Shown in pieces: positions 1-10,686 of a DNA stretch of 64,000 nucleotides. The notes below the pieces were generated by a model. The model had not been told where the DNA came from. It did not search any database and worked only from the letters and a program-made list of their open reading frames with translations. Every line of letters begins with the position of its first letter. Position 1 is the first letter of the stretch. The translations under genes were made by a program, and so were the position numbers. Origin of the DNA: Variovorax beijingensis. Its GTDB lineage: Bacteria > Pseudomonadota > Gammaproteobacteria > Burkholderiales > Burkholderiaceae_C. The stretch spans positions 292,982-356,981 of the forward strand of contig NZ_RXFQ01000008.1 of assembly GCF_003951285.1 (NCBI RefSeq). The letters are read 5' to 3'.

Positions 1-132
1 GGCGGGGGCATCGTCGGCGGCCGGCTTTATTCCGACGCGCTGTCGGCGCCGGGGACCGAGGCGGACACCTACCTGAAGCTGTTCGCGCACAACGCCACAA
101 CCATTGCCTCGGCGCTCTCGGCAAAGCGCTGA
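1..132 (+). CDS. Metal (Zn/Mn) ABC transporter substrate-binding protein, C-terminal end
   Basis: Only the last 43 residues are in the window; the gene begins before base 1. They include [10 protein letters not shown], then a conserved D-TY and an H-N pair, ending in SAKR. The LYSDALS block followed by TY and N is what I recognise from the C-terminus of ZnuA/TroA-type (cluster A-I) zinc or manganese binding proteins, which deliver metal to an ABC importer in the periplasm. The next gene is a COG0523 metallochaperone 40 bases downstream on the same strand, which supports a metal-uptake role. Zinc is preferred because of that neighbour, but manganese cannot be excluded from this fragment. Confidence 0.7.
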   Translation, partial: GGGIVGGRLYSDALSAPGTEADTYLKLFAHNATTIASALSAKR

Positions 133-172
133 GCTTGCCGGGCGTCCGATCAAACATCACCCAGAGCCATCC

Positions 173-1149
<977 letters not shown>

Positions 1150-1153
<4 letters not shown>

Positions 1154-3288
1154 AGCCATGCCCATCGATCCGCCGCCACACGGCGATGCGCGCCATGGCA
1201 TGCATTGCCGGCCTGGCGATGCATCCGGTCGCATCGCACGCCCAGGCGGCCTTGCCGGCCGTCGAAGTATCGGCCACCGAAACCGCGCCCGGCAGCAGCC
1301 TGGGCCTCGACGTGCCGAGCGCGACGGGCTCGCGCCTGGGCCTTGCGCCGCGTGAGACGCCGGCCAGTGTCAGCAGCCTCGGCAGCACCGACATCGCCGA
1401 ACGCAACCTGGCCCGTGCACAGGATGTCGCCATCCGTTTTCCCGGCGTCACCGAAGCGCCTGCGCCCGGCAACGGCGGCACCAGCCTGGTGGCGCGGGGC
1501 TTTGCGGGGCACAACTCGGTGGCCCAACTGGTCGACGGCACACGGCTGGTGGTTGCGTCCGGCACCGTGACCTATCCCTTCTCCACCTGGCCCTTCGAGT
1601 CGGTCGAGGTGCTCAGGGGGCCGGCCTCGGTGCTCTTTGGCGATGGCGCCATCGGGGCGGCCGTCAACTACATCACCAGGCAGCCGCGGTTCGACCGCAC
1701 GGAGCGCGAAGCCTTCTTCAGCCTGGGCTCCTTTGGCACCCGGCAAGGCGGCATCGGCCTGCGCGGGCCGATCAATGACACCTTGGCCTATTCCGTCTAC
1801 GTCGATGCGGGCAGCAGCGATGGTTTTCGCCGCCTCGAGAACTACAGCCGGCAGAACTACGCGCTCGCCCTTGCGGCGCGTCCGAGCAGCGCGCTCAAGT
1901 TCACGTTGTCGTTCGATGGCGGCCGCAATGACGACGCCCGCTACTTCGGCACGCCGCTTCTCGATGGCGTGCTCGACAGCCGGCTGCGGCGCACCAATTT
2001 CAACGTGGACGATTCCGTCGTGAAGTACGACGATCGCATGTGGCGCGCCAAGGCCGAATACCAGTTTGGCGACGGCATTCGGCTGCGCAACGAGCTCTAC
2101 CACCTGGCGTCCGCGCGCCACTGGCGCAACGCGGAGGCCTACAGCTTCAACAGGGCCGGCACGCAGGTCGGCCGCAGCGACTACCTCGAGATCCTGCATG
2201 ACCAGGAGCAGACGGGCAACCGGTTCGATGCCACCTTCGACGGCCAGCTCGGCGGTCTGAAGAACCGCTTCGTCGCCGGCCTGGACTGGTACCGCACGAC
2301 CCTGCTGCACACCAACAATTCACCCTACGGCGGCGCGAGCACGGTCGACCCGTTCTTCTTTGCGCCGGGCCATTTCATCAGCCCGGTACCAACGCTTCCG
2401 GGACGCCGCTCGACCCTGGAGACGACGGCGCTCTTCGCCGAGGATGTACTGGAACTCGCCCCCGGCTGGAAGCTCGTGGCCGGCCTGCGCAGCGACCGCA
2501 TGCGGCTCGGCAACCACGATCTGCGCACCGGCGCCCATCTGTCCAAGACATACAGTCCCGTCACGGGCCGCATCGGCGCGGTCTGGACACCCAGCGACGC
2601 GGTTTCCTTCTACGGCCAGTACGGAACGGGTACCGACCCATTGAGCGGCGCGCTGTCGCTTCCGAACGGCGGCAACGCCTTCGACCTGACCAAGGGCCGG
2701 CAGCTCGAGGTGGGTGCCAAGGGCAGCCTGCCGGCCATCAAGGGCGAATGGACGCTGGCCCTGTACCGCATCGAGAAGCGCAACCTGCTGTCCCGCGATG
2801 ACAGCGATCCCAGGGTCACCCAGCAGGTCGGGCGCCAATCGTCGACCGGCGTCGAACTGGCCGTGGCGGCCGAGCCGCTGCCCGGCTGGACGGTCGACGC
2901 CAATGCGGCATTGCTGCGTGCGCGCTACGACGACTTCAACGAGGTGGTCGCCGGGCGCGCCGTCTCGCGCGCGGGCAACATCCCCGTCGGCGTACCCGAA
3001 CGCACGGCCAACCTGTGGATGGCCTATCGCTTCCAGCCCCGGTGGCAGCTGGGCATCGGGGCGCGCTACGTTGGCGCGCGGCAGTCCAACGCGGCCAACA
3101 CGGCGCGCCTGCCGGCCTATACGGTGTTCGATGTGTCGCTGGCGTACGAGTATTCGCGCAGCCTCGATTTCAGCCTGGCCGTCAAGAACCTGACGGACCG
3201 CGACTACGCGGTCTCGGGCGCCGGCAACGTGCGCTGGCTGCTGGGAGCGCCGCGCACGGTGCAACTGACGGCACGTGCGCGCTTCTGA
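1150..3288 (+). CDS. TonB-dependent outer membrane receptor
   Basis: 712 residues from the ATG at 1150, which overlaps the upstream stop (ATGA). The first 33 residues form a signal peptide ending ASHAQA, followed by a TonB-box-like LPAVEVSA. The plug domain covers roughly residues 60-200, with the [23 protein letters not shown] signature near 160 ([16 protein letters not shown]). The rest is a beta-barrel ending in RARF with the terminal phenylalanine typical of outer membrane proteins. Such receptors import siderophores, metals or metal complexes with TonB energy. It lies between a COG0523 GTPase and a PepSY protein, so the cargo is probably a zinc or iron complex; the sequence alone does not say which. 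Confidence 0.9.
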
Positions 3289-3320
3289 ATGATGGATGCC
3301 GTGCGGGTGGCAATTGCGCC

Positions 3321-4892
3321 ATGAAGAAGGCGCTCATCTTTCTGCACAAGTGGCTGGGCGTCGTGCTTGCGCTGTTCTTCCTCATGTGGTTTGCGAGCGG
3401 CGTCGTCCTGTACTTCGTGCCGTTCCCGAGCCTCACGCCCGTCGAACGCCTGCAGGCCTTGCCGGCATTGCAACTGCCGCCAGGGTGTTGCCTGACCGCC
3501 GAGGAGGCGGCTCGGCGCGCCGGCCTGCGCTTCAGCGAGGCGCGCATGGGCATGGCAGGTGCGGACCCGGTCTGGCGGCTGCTGGCGCATGAAGGGCAGG
3601 GCGCTGCTGCGCCCCATTGGCGAACGCTCGACGCGCACAGCGGTGCCCTGCGGCCGCCACTCTCAGATGCACAGGCCGCCGCGGTGGCCGAGGCCTTCAG
3701 CGGGCGCCGTGCGCAGCACGCTGAACGCCTGGAGCGCGACCAATGGACCGTGCCGCAGGGCCTCGACCCCTATCGGCCGCTGGTGAAGGTCGCGCTGGTC
3801 GGCGAGGACGGGCTGGAGCTCTACGTTTCGCCGGATGCGGCGGAGGTCGTGCGCGACACGCGCCGTGCCGAGCGCTTCTGGAACTGGCTGGGTGCCGTGC
3901 CGCACTGGATCTATCCGACCGTGCTGCGGCAATTCCCCGCCGCCTGGCACCACGCCGTCGTGTGGCTCTCCCTTCCCGCAACGCTGCTGGCGCTGAGCGG
4001 CGTGGTGCTTGGCATCTGGCAGCTCTTCCTGAACCGTTCGCGCTGGATTCCCTACCGCAAGTTCTGGCTGCGCTGGCATCACATCGCCGGGCTGGCGGCA
4101 GGCATCTTCACGCTCACATGGATCTGTTCGGGCCTGTTGTCGATGAATCCGTTCGGCGTGTTTTCAGCGCGCGGGGCGACGGCGGACGAGCGCCTGCGCT
4201 GGGCCGGCCAACCAACCGAGGCGCGGCTTGATCCGGCAGAGGCGCTGAGGCAGGCCAACCGGCAAGGCGTCGCGGCGCGTGAACTGGAGCTGCTGCACGT
4301 TGCGGGGCAGCCGTGGTATCGGCTGCAATCTGCCGAAGGCCAACTGCTGGTGCGTGCCGAGATGCGCGATCCGGGGCAGGCCATTGCCGCACTGCCTGCG
4401 GCCACCGTCCAGTCCTTGCTGGCCGCGCTGCGTCCGGAGGCCGGCGCTCCCACGATGCGCCGAATCGATTCCTACGACGATCTGTACTACGCACGCGAGG
4501 CTGCGGACCCGAACACCCGCCATACCCGTCCGCTGCCCGTGTGGCGCGCCGACTGGACCGATGGCGTGGCCGCCTTCGCAGATCCTGCGTCGGCACGCAT
4601 TCTCCTGCGCAGCGATGCGTCCGGCCGATGGCAGCGCGTTCTCTACCATGGCCTGCACAGCCTGGACTTCGCGCCGCTTCTCGCGCGCCCCTGGCTGCGG
4701 CATGCGCTGGTCCTGGGCTTTTCGCTGCTGGGGATCGGGCTGTGCGCAACGTCTTGCGTGATCGCCTGGCGCGCCCTGGTTCCCTCGCGGCGACGGCAGG
4801 CGTCAGCAGCAGCAGCGGGTGCCCTCAGGCCGCAACGGCAATCGGAAAGCGCGCCTGCAGCCCATCCGGCCCGCGCTCGAAAGGCACTGTGA
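3321..4892 (+). CDS. PepSY-associated transmembrane protein (possible siderophore/metal reductase)
   Basis: 523 residues; the start at ATG 3321 gives MKKALIFLHKWLG, the usual beginning of PepSY-TM proteins. Membrane segments are visible near residues 10-32, 215-237, 248-270 and 470-492, with two PepSY-like periplasmic portions between them. Members beside TonB receptors (FoxB, PiuB, FsrB types) are thought to help release iron from siderophores in the periplasm or inner membrane. The gene is 32 bases behind the receptor on the same strand, so co-transcription is likely. Its 3' end overlaps the convergent dioxygenase gene by 68 bases. The function is inferred from neighbours; no catalytic motif is evident. 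Confidence 0.8.
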   Translation: MKKALIFLHKWLGVVLALFFLMWFASGVVLYFVPFPSLTPVERLQALPALQLPPGCCLTAEEAARRAGLRFSEARMGMAGADPVWRLLAHEGQGAAAPHWRTLDAHSGALRPPLSDAQAAAVAEAFSGRRAQHAERLERDQWTVPQGLDPYRPLVKVALVGEDGLELYVSPDAAEVVRDTRRAERFWNWLGAVPHWIYPTVLRQFPAAWHHAVVWLSLPATLLALSGVVLGIWQLFLNRSRWIPYRKFWLRWHHIAGLAAGIFTLTWICSGLLSMNPFGVFSARGATADERLRWAGQPTEARLDPAEALRQANRQGVAARELELLHVAGQPWYRLQSAEGQLLVRAEMRDPGQAIAALPAATVQSLLAALRPEAGAPTMRRIDSYDDLYYAREAADPNTRHTRPLPVWRADWTDGVAAFADPASARILLRSDASGRWQRVLYHGLHSLDFAPLLARPWLRHALVLGFSLLGIGLCATSCVIAWRALVPSRRRQASAAAAGALRPQRQSESAPAAHPARARKAL

Positions 4893-5457
4893 CGGCCTCC
4901 CTCGCGGCCTGCGGAAGATTGCGCCAGAGGTAGTCGCGCGCATTGCCCGGGTCGCCAGCCACGTAGAGCTGCGTGGTCAGCAGCTCGCGCGTGCCGAGCT
5001 TCACCTTGACGTGGATGTGCGGCGTGCGGCCGCTGTAGGGCACCGGGCGGATGGTGCGGAAGCGGTAGCTGCCGTCCTCCCCGACCGTGACGCGGCCGAA
5101 GCCCTGGAAGGCGGCGTCGGCGCGGCCACCGTCGCCGGGGTGGTGGTAGTGGCCGTTCTGATCGCACTGCCAGATCTCGACCTGCGCGCCGCGCAGCGGC
5201 CTGCCGCCCAGGTCGGTCACCGTGCCGTCGACCCAGGCCGGTTGGCCGCCGCGGTGGTCCAGGGTGCCGTTGCGCAGCAGATCGTTGTCGGAATCCTGCG
5301 GCAGGCGCACCGGGTAGAAGGGCCCTTCGGTCTGCGAAGGGGTGGCAAGCCGGCTTGCCGCCGGCTGCGCGCGGGCGCCCAGCCAGAGCGCGGGCATGGC
5401 AACGAGCGCTGCGGCGACGGTGCGCCGGGGAAAGCCGGGTGCTGACAGGGTGTTCAT
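4825..5457 (-). CDS. Intradiol ring-cleavage dioxygenase-like protein (exported)
   Basis: 210 residues. The N-terminus (FPRRTVAAALVAMPALWLGARAQPA) resembles a Tat signal with a twin arginine. TPSQTEGPFYP near residue 40 is the family hallmark of protocatechuate 3,4-dioxygenase-type proteins, and the later GTVTDLGGRPL, EIWQCDQNGHYHHP and GRTPHIHVKV blocks contain candidate Tyr/His iron ligands. Classical intradiol dioxygenases cleave catechols with Fe(III), but exported members of this subfamily are common and their substrates are mostly unknown. No aromatic catabolism genes adjoin it, so I would not call it a catabolic enzyme. It converges with the PepSY gene, overlapping 68 bases. Confidence 0.85.
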   Translation of the reverse strand: MNTLSAPGFPRRTVAAALVAMPALWLGARAQPAASRLATPSQTEGPFYPVRLPQDSDNDLLRNGTLDHRGGQPAWVDGTVTDLGGRPLRGAQVEIWQCDQNGHYHHPGDGGRADAAFQGFGRVTVGEDGSYRFRTIRPVPYSGRTPHIHVKVKLGTRELLTTQLYVAGDPGNARDYLWRNLPQAAREAVTVPFERGPDGLQARFPIAVAA

Positions 5458-5550
5458 GGCAGGTCAGAGCCGTGCAGCATGCGCCGAGTTCCGCGTGCGG
5501 GTCAACGGTCTCCGCCGTGTTTGAATGCACCGGTGAATCCGACATCTCCC

Positions 5551-6165
5551 ATGCCCGAACAGCTGCTACTCCCAGGCATCGATCCCGCACCGCCGCCTCT
5601 GCGCCGGGCGCGCCGTACCGCGCCACCCAAGGAGCGCCTGCCGCGCTCGCTGTTCTTCGCGATCTTTCCGCGACCCGAAGATGCCGCGTCGATTGCCGCG
5701 CTGGCGGCGCGCCTCAAGGACCGGCACGCGCTGAAAGGCAAGCTGAGCGAGGCGCATCGCCTGCATGTCACGCTGTATCACCTCGGACATTTCCCGGCGG
5801 TGCCACGCGAAAAGGTGCAAGCCGCGCTGGAGGCCGCCGCCGCCGTGGCGCCGCCGTCGTTCGAGGTGGTGTTCGACGAGGCCATGCGCTTCGAGCAAAG
5901 CAAGGCCTTCGTGCTGTGCGGCGGCGGCACGTCGGCGCTTGCGGCGTTCAGGCAGCGCCTTGGCGAGGCACTGGCGGATGCGGGCTTCAAGCCCGAGCGC
6001 GGCTTCACGCCCCACATGACGCTGGCCTACACGCCGCGCAAGATCGAGCCGCATTCCATCGAGCCGGTCCGGTGGATGGCCGACTCGTTCTCGCTGATCG
6101 AAAGCCACGTCGGCGAAGGCATCCACGAGGTGCTGGGGCGGTGGCCTTCGGACCGGGCGGCCTGA
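5551..6165 (+). CDS. thpR: RNA 2',3'-cyclic phosphodiesterase (2H family)
   Basis: 204 residues from ATG 5551 (MPEQLLLPGID); a longer frame from 5479 adds a non-conserved leader. The two HxT motifs of the 2H phosphoesterase superfamily are present: HVT in RLHVTLYHLG near residue 73 and HMT in FTPHMTLAY near 155. The family hydrolyses or ligates 2',5'/2',3'-cyclic phosphate RNA ends in the cytoplasm, with unclear physiology. It stands alone; the next gene begins about 100 bases downstream. Confidence 0.88.
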   Translation: MPEQLLLPGIDPAPPPLRRARRTAPPKERLPRSLFFAIFPRPEDAASIAALAARLKDRHALKGKLSEAHRLHVTLYHLGHFPAVPREKVQAALEAAAAVAPPSFEVVFDEAMRFEQSKAFVLCGGGTSALAAFRQRLGEALADAGFKPERGFTPHMTLAYTPRKIEPHSIEPVRWMADSFSLIESHVGEGIHEVLGRWPSDRAA

Positions 6166-6264
6166 CGCGCGACGCCTCGTCTGTTGTGCATCGCGCCTGT
6201 GCCTTCTGTATCTGTTCTTCGAAGAGCGGATGGCGACAATGAGGCTTCATTGAACGGAAGCCAA

Positions 6265-6765
6265 ATGACTGCGCAGGCCCGAGACCAGATTGCCGACCGC
6301 ATCGCCGCCGAGCTGGGCCACAGCTTCGAGGGCGAGCTCGTTGCCGGCGGCAACTACATCCCCGTCGTGCGCGACGGCCGCACGCTCTACACCAGCGGCC
6401 AGGTGCCGCGCGTGGGCACCACGGTGGTCGTCACCGGCCGCGTGGGCGACCAGGTGCCGCTCGGCAAGGCCCGCGAGGCTGCGCAGATCTGCACCTTGCG
6501 CTGCCTGGTGCTGCTGCGCCGCGAGCTTGGCTCGCTCGACGGCATCGAGAAGGTGCTGCGCGTTGGCGTCTTCGTGCAATGCACGGCCGATTTCACGCAG
6601 CAGAGCGAGGTGGCCGACGCTGCGTCCGAGTTGCTGCACCGCGTGTTCGGCGAGGCCGGCGTGCATGTGCGCACGGCCGTCGGCGTCCATGCGCTGCCGA
6701 AGAACGCAAGCGTGGAACTGGAGATGACGGTGGCGGCCAAGAGCGACGCAGGCCGCAGCAGCTAG
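6265..6765 (+). CDS. RidA/YjgF family protein
   Basis: 166 residues starting at ATG 6265 (MTAQARDQIADRIAAELG). The core GNYIPVVRDGRTLYTSGQVPRVG and the later alpha/beta segments fit the longer (about 150-residue) RidA/YER057c subfamily. RidA proper deaminates reactive enamine/imine intermediates made by PLP enzymes; this subfamily is related but less characterised, so the reaction is not asserted. The stop codon overlaps, tail to tail, the stop of the DUF72 gene on the other strand within a CTAG. Confidence 0.82.
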   Translation: MTAQARDQIADRIAAELGHSFEGELVAGGNYIPVVRDGRTLYTSGQVPRVGTTVVVTGRVGDQVPLGKAREAAQICTLRCLVLLRRELGSLDGIEKVLRVGVFVQCTADFTQQSEVADAASELLHRVFGEAGVHVRTAVGVHALPKNASVELEMTVAAKSDAGRSS

Positions 6766-7841
6766 CGCTTCGGCAGGCCGGCGATGTCCCGCGCGAGCGA
6801 GGCAATCGTCAGCGGCGCGCAGCCTTCGGCGTTGTTGCTCACCGTGACGTACGCCAGCTGGCCCGCGCCGGTGGTGCCCGCGATCACCCGGGCCAGGGCC
6901 TCGCGGGTCTCGGGGTCGGGATCGACGATCCTGTCGAACGGACCATAGAGTTTTTCCGCGTCTTCATAGCCGAAGCGGCCGTGCCGGCGGTGCAGGTTCC
7001 AGCGGCACACCAGCGGCCCGGGCCAGAGTGCGCGCAGCATCGGCAACTGGTCCTCGATTGGCGGCATCTTGGCGTGCAGGCCCATGCAGAAGGTGGCGCC
7101 CACGCTGCGCAGCATGTCGGCGAAGGCGGGGCAGAGCAGCTGTGGGTCGCGCACCTCGACCGCAATCACGGCATCGGGCGCGGTCGGCTTCAGGCCGGGC
7201 AGTGCCTCGAGCATCTCGCCGATGCGGACGAGCAGCGCGGGTTGGTCGGCCAGCAGTTGCGCAGGGATCGGGCTCAGCTGAAATACCAGCGCGCCGATGC
7301 GGTGGCCCAACCCTTCCAGAGCCGGCTGCACGAACTCCTGGACCGCGATCTCGCTGTTCAGGAACACCGGATTGGCCTGCGTGCCGCGGCCGCTTTCGTC
7401 GCGCACGGTGGCGTCGGTCACAAGGCTCGGCGCCTTCACCACGAAGCGGAAGTCGTCGGGCACCATGGCCGCATAGCGCGCGTACTGGCTGGCCGTGAGC
7501 GCGCGGTAGAAGTTGCGGTCCAGGCTCACGGTGCGAAAGAGCGGATGCCGGGCGAGGGCGGACAGGCCGCTCTTCGACAGCACCGTTTCGGCGTATTCGC
7601 CATCCCAGACGAGGTTGGCCCAGCCCGGGTAGCTCCATGAAGAGGTGCCGAGCCGCAGGCCGGGAGGGAGCGCCGCGGCCAGTTCGACCAGCGCCGGATC
7701 GGCAGGTGCCGGTGCCACGGTGGCGCCGCGCGGCTTCTTCTTCGCGGGCGGCTCGGCCTCGGCCTCCGGCGGCACGGTGGGGGGCGCCTCGGGCGGGCGC
7801 GGAAGATCGGGAAAAAGGGAGTCCTGCACTTCATCAGCCAT
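6762..7841 (-). CDS. DUF72 domain-containing protein
   Basis: 359 residues if started at MADEVQDSLFPDL (7841); the frame is open further upstream but that part has no family character. After a Pro/Ala/Glu-rich linker (residues about 10-50) the DUF72 TIM-barrel begins at LRLGTSSWSYPGWANLVW, followed by FRTVSLDRNFYR and PFRFVVKAP-like blocks and ending in a NNAEGCAPL segment. The family is widespread and of unknown function. The N-terminal linker is longer than in most members. It is divergent from the sensor kinase gene that starts 61 bases away. Confidence 0.88.
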   Translation of the reverse strand: MADEVQDSLFPDLPRPPEAPPTVPPEAEAEPPAKKKPRGATVAPAPADPALVELAAALPPGLRLGTSSWSYPGWANLVWDGEYAETVLSKSGLSALARHPLFRTVSLDRNFYRALTASQYARYAAMVPDDFRFVVKAPSLVTDATVRDESGRGTQANPVFLNSEIAVQEFVQPALEGLGHRIGALVFQLSPIPAQLLADQPALLVRIGEMLEALPGLKPTAPDAVIAVEVRDPQLLCPAFADMLRSVGATFCMGLHAKMPPIEDQLPMLRALWPGPLVCRWNLHRRHGRFGYEDAEKLYGPFDRIVDPDPETREALARVIAGTTGAGQLAYVTVSNNAEGCAPLTIASLARDIAGLPKR

Positions 7842-7902
7842 GTTGGGGCCGCATTCTCGGCCAACATCGGGCGGCCGCGCCGCGACGGGCACAATCCGCG
7901 CC

Positions 7903-9402
7903 ATGAAACAGTGGTTGCGCACGCAGGGTGGCTGGTGGCTGGCATGGCTGGCCCTCACGGCCGTGGGCGCGGTGTGGCTCGCGCGCGCCGAGCTCGCGCA
8001 GCTGCAGCAGGATTTCGAGACCGACGCGCGCATCGCGCACCGGCTCATGAGCCAGCAGGTGGTGCAGTACGACGCGGTGCTGGCCACGCTCGCGCTGCTC
8101 GAACCCGGCGACGGCGCGGACCGCCCGGAGCAGCGCCTGCCATCGGTCTACCCGTCGATCCTGCGCGTGCAGCGGCGCGAGCGCGACCAGGCCTGGCCCG
8201 ACGAAAAGCAGGCCGGTGCGCTGGCCGCTGCGGAAGCGCGTTCGCGCAGCGAGCGCCGCGCCGAACTGGCGGGGCTGGACCTCGCGCAGGGCCGCTACCA
8301 GCTCGTGGTGGGCGCCACGCCGATCAGCTACGCCCTTGAAATCGACCTGGCCGGCTCGGTGCCGTGGCGCGACTGGCCGATGGACCCGAAGCAGAGCCCG
8401 GTGCGCGTGAGCCTGCAGCGCGGGGCGCAGCAGTTCGTGCTGCAGCCGGGACAGGCGGCGCAAGCGGACGCGGGTGGCTGGCGCTTCGGCCTCGCCAAGC
8501 CCTTGGCATCGCCGAGCCAGCCTTTCGAGCTCGTGGCCGAGCGCCGTGTGGGCTGGGCCGAGCTGCCATGGCGCAGCGTCGCCGGCTGGGCCGCGGCGGC
8601 GGCGCTGCTGCTGGCCGGCCTGTGGACCGCGCAGCGCCAGCGCATCGCGCGCCGCCGGGCCGAAGAGCTGCTGCGCCTTGGCCAGGTGGCAAGGCTCAAT
8701 GCCCTGGGCGAGCTTTCGGCGGGGCTGGCGCACGAGCTGAACCAGCCGCTCACGGCCGTGCTGGCCAATGCGCAAGCCGCGCGCCGGCTGCTCGACGACG
8801 ATCCGCCCGACCTGGCGACGGCGCGCAATGCCATGGGCCAGGCCGTGGAGCAGGCGCGCCGCGCGGCCGGCGTGGTCGGCCGGCTGCGCCGCGTGATCGA
8901 ACGCCCCGAAGCCGGCGGCGATGTGAAGCCGCTGGTGCTGCAGGAGGTGGTGCGCAGCGCCATGCACCTGCTGGCGCCCGAGTTCGCGCAGCGCGGCGTT
9001 GCGGCGCAGTTCGATGCCACCGCGCAGGCGCCGGTGCGCGTGCAGGCCGAAGCGGTGGCGCTCGAGCAGATCGTGCACAACCTGCTGATGAACGCATTGC
9101 AGGCGCTCGACCTGGTGCCCGCGTCCGAACGCCGCCTTTCTGTTTCGGTCGGGCGCAATGGGCAGGAGGGCGTGCTGACCGTGACCGACAACGGACGCGG
9201 CATCGCACCCGAGGCCATGCCGCGCCTCTTCGAGCCTTTCTTCAGCACGCGCGAGGGCGGCCTGGGCCTCGGCCTGAGCCTCAGCGAAACGCTGGCGAGC
9301 GGCATGGGCGGCAGCCTCACCGCGGCCAATGCGGCGCCGCGCGGCGCGCGCTTCACGCTGCTGCTGCCGCTGGTGGCAGCGTCCACGGAACGCACGGCAT
9401 GA
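7903..9402 (+). CDS. Two-component sensor histidine kinase
   Basis: 499 residues. Transmembrane segments near 10-28 and 221-243 enclose a periplasmic sensing domain with no family that I recognise. The HisKA box AGLAHELNQPLTAVLANAQ gives phospho-acceptor His277; the ATPase domain shows an N box (HNLLMNALQAL), G1 (VTDNGRGIAP) and GLGLGLSLSETL. This NtrB/DctB/FixL-like kinase class usually pairs with FixJ/TtrR-type regulators, and one follows immediately with an ATGA overlap at 9399-9402. The signal is unknown; the downstream DUF336 gene could be the target or part of the sensing pathway. Confidence 0.9.
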   Translation: MKQWLRTQGGWWLAWLALTAVGAVWLARAELAQLQQDFETDARIAHRLMSQQVVQYDAVLATLALLEPGDGADRPEQRLPSVYPSILRVQRRERDQAWPDEKQAGALAAAEARSRSERRAELAGLDLAQGRYQLVVGATPISYALEIDLAGSVPWRDWPMDPKQSPVRVSLQRGAQQFVLQPGQAAQADAGGWRFGLAKPLASPSQPFELVAERRVGWAELPWRSVAGWAAAAALLLAGLWTAQRQRIARRRAEELLRLGQVARLNALGELSAGLAHELNQPLTAVLANAQAARRLLDDDPPDLATARNAMGQAVEQARRAAGVVGRLRRVIERPEAGGDVKPLVLQEVVRSAMHLLAPEFAQRGVAAQFDATAQAPVRVQAEAVALEQIVHNLLMNALQALDLVPASERRLSVSVGRNGQEGVLTVTDNGRGIAPEAMPRLFEPFFSTREGGLGLGLSLSETLASGMGGSLTAANAAPRGARFTLLLPLVAASTERTA

Positions 9403-10037
9403 ACACCGCGGCCACCCACCAGCCGCAATCGCCGCTGATCCACCTCATCGACGACGACCAGGCGGTGCGCGACAGCCTGTCGCTGCTGATCGGCACGGTC
9501 GGCCTGCGGGTGCAGGGCTGGGCCGATCCGCAGGCCTTCATCGACGGCTTCGACCGCGCGGGCGTCGGCGCCATCGTGCTCGACGTGCGCATGCCCGGCA
9601 TCAGCGGCCTCACGGTGCTCGACCGGCTCATGGCGCAGGGCGTCGACCAGCCGGTGATCATGCTCACGGGCCACGGCACGGTCGAGATGTGCCGCCGCGC
9701 CTTCAAGGCCGGCGCGGCCGAGTTCCTGGAGAAACCGGTGGACGACGAGCAGCTGCTTGAAGCCCTGCAGCAGGCGGTGCGCCAGCATGTGCGCTCGCGC
9801 GAACGCTCGCAGGCCGACAACGCGGCGCGCGAGCGCGTGGCACAGCTGTCGGAGCGCGAGCGCGAGGTGCTTGCCTTCATCGTGCAGGGCCTCACCAACA
9901 AGGAGATCGCGCGCACGCTCGCGCTGTCGCCGCGCACGGTCGAGACGCACCGCGCCAACCTGTTCGCCAAGCTCGACTGCGATTCGCTCGCGCAGCTGAT
10001 CCGGCGCTACGCGGTGCTGGTGGCCGGACAAGACTGA
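9399..10037 (+). CDS. FixJ/NarL-type response regulator
   Basis: 212 residues. The receiver domain (about 15-130) has the acidic pocket LIDDDQAV, phospho-acceptor Asp62 in IVLDVRMPG, LTGHG and the Lys in EKPV. A LuxR-type helix-turn-helix spans about 145-208 (LSEREREVLAFIVQGLTNKEIA, quoted in part as LTNKEIARTLALS). It would be phosphorylated by the adjacent kinase and bind DNA as a dimer. A perfect 20-bp palindrome lies 18 bases past its stop codon, in front of the DUF336 gene, and is a candidate operator for it. Confidence 0.9.
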   Translation: MNTAATHQPQSPLIHLIDDDQAVRDSLSLLIGTVGLRVQGWADPQAFIDGFDRAGVGAIVLDVRMPGISGLTVLDRLMAQGVDQPVIMLTGHGTVEMCRRAFKAGAAEFLEKPVDDEQLLEALQQAVRQHVRSRERSQADNAARERVAQLSEREREVLAFIVQGLTNKEIARTLALSPRTVETHRANLFAKLDCDSLAQLIRRYAVLVAGQD

Positions 10038-10054
10038 GAGGCGCGCTCCGTGGC

Positions 10055-10074
10055 GCTCCGTAGAACTACGGAGC
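10055..10074. promoter_or_regulatory. 20-bp perfect palindrome, candidate response-regulator operator
   Basis: GCTCCGTAG-AA-CTACGGAGC is a perfect 9-bp inverted repeat with a two-base centre. It lies between the FixJ-type regulator gene and the DUF336 gene. Its left arm is also preceded by a partial direct copy (GCGCTCCGTGGCGCTCCGT). Two-fold symmetric sites of this size suit a LuxR-type dimer, so autoregulation or control of the downstream pair is a reasonable inference. It is not followed by a T-run, which argues against an intrinsic terminator. Confidence 0.6.
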
Positions 10075-10182
10075 ACCGGGCGTAGCCGTACGAATGGCCT
10101 CGGCGGACGGTGTTTTCTACAGTGGCGCAGCCGCCGGCAACCGCCGTGGCCATTACCCCGCATCCACTGGAGAAAACGAAAA

Positions 10183-10686
10183 ATGCGTTCCAACCTTCGC
10201 CTCGGCGCTCTCGCCATCCTGCTTGCCGCATCCGCCGTCCAGGCCCAGACGCCCGCACCCGCGGTGCGCACCGAGAAGAACATCTCGCTCGCGCTGGCCA
10301 ACCAGATCGCGGCCGAGGCCGTGGCCGCCTGCGCCGCCAACGGCTACAACGTGGCCGCCACCGTGGTCGACCGCGCCGGCACCGTGCGCGCCGTGCAGCG
10401 CGCCGACAACGCCGGCCCGCACACGCTGGCGTCGAGCGAGCGCAAGGCATGGACCTCGGCATCGGCCAAGGGCGCGACGCAGGCCATGATGGAAGGCGCG
10501 CAGAAAAACCCCGGCGCCGCCAACCTGGTGTACCTGCCGGGCTTCCTGCTGCTGGGCGGCGGCGTGCCGGTGAAGTCGGGCAGCGAAGTGATCGGCGCCG
10601 TGGGCGTCGGCGGTGCGCCGGGCGGCCACCTGGACGACCAGTGCGCCAACGCCGCCATCGAGAAGGTCAAGGGCCAGCTGGGCTGA
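10183..10686 (+). CDS. Periplasmic GlcG/HbpS (DUF336) heme-binding-like protein
   Basis: 167 residues with a clear signal peptide (residues 1-22, ending AVQAQ). The mature part starts with KNISLALANQIAAEAVAAC and ends GHLDDQCANAAIEKV, the layout of the GlcG/HbpS family. HbpS binds heme and modulates a two-component kinase in Streptomyces; other members flank glycolate or alcohol oxidation genes. A role as extracytoplasmic partner of the two-component system just upstream is therefore possible, but inferred. Its TGA overlaps the start of the ankyrin gene. Confidence 0.87.
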   Translation: MRSNLRLGALAILLAASAVQAQTPAPAVRTEKNISLALANQIAAEAVAACAANGYNVAATVVDRAGTVRAVQRADNAGPHTLASSERKAWTSASAKGATQAMMEGAQKNPGAANLVYLPGFLLLGGGVPVKSGSEVIGAVGVGGAPGGHLDDQCANAAIEKVKGQLG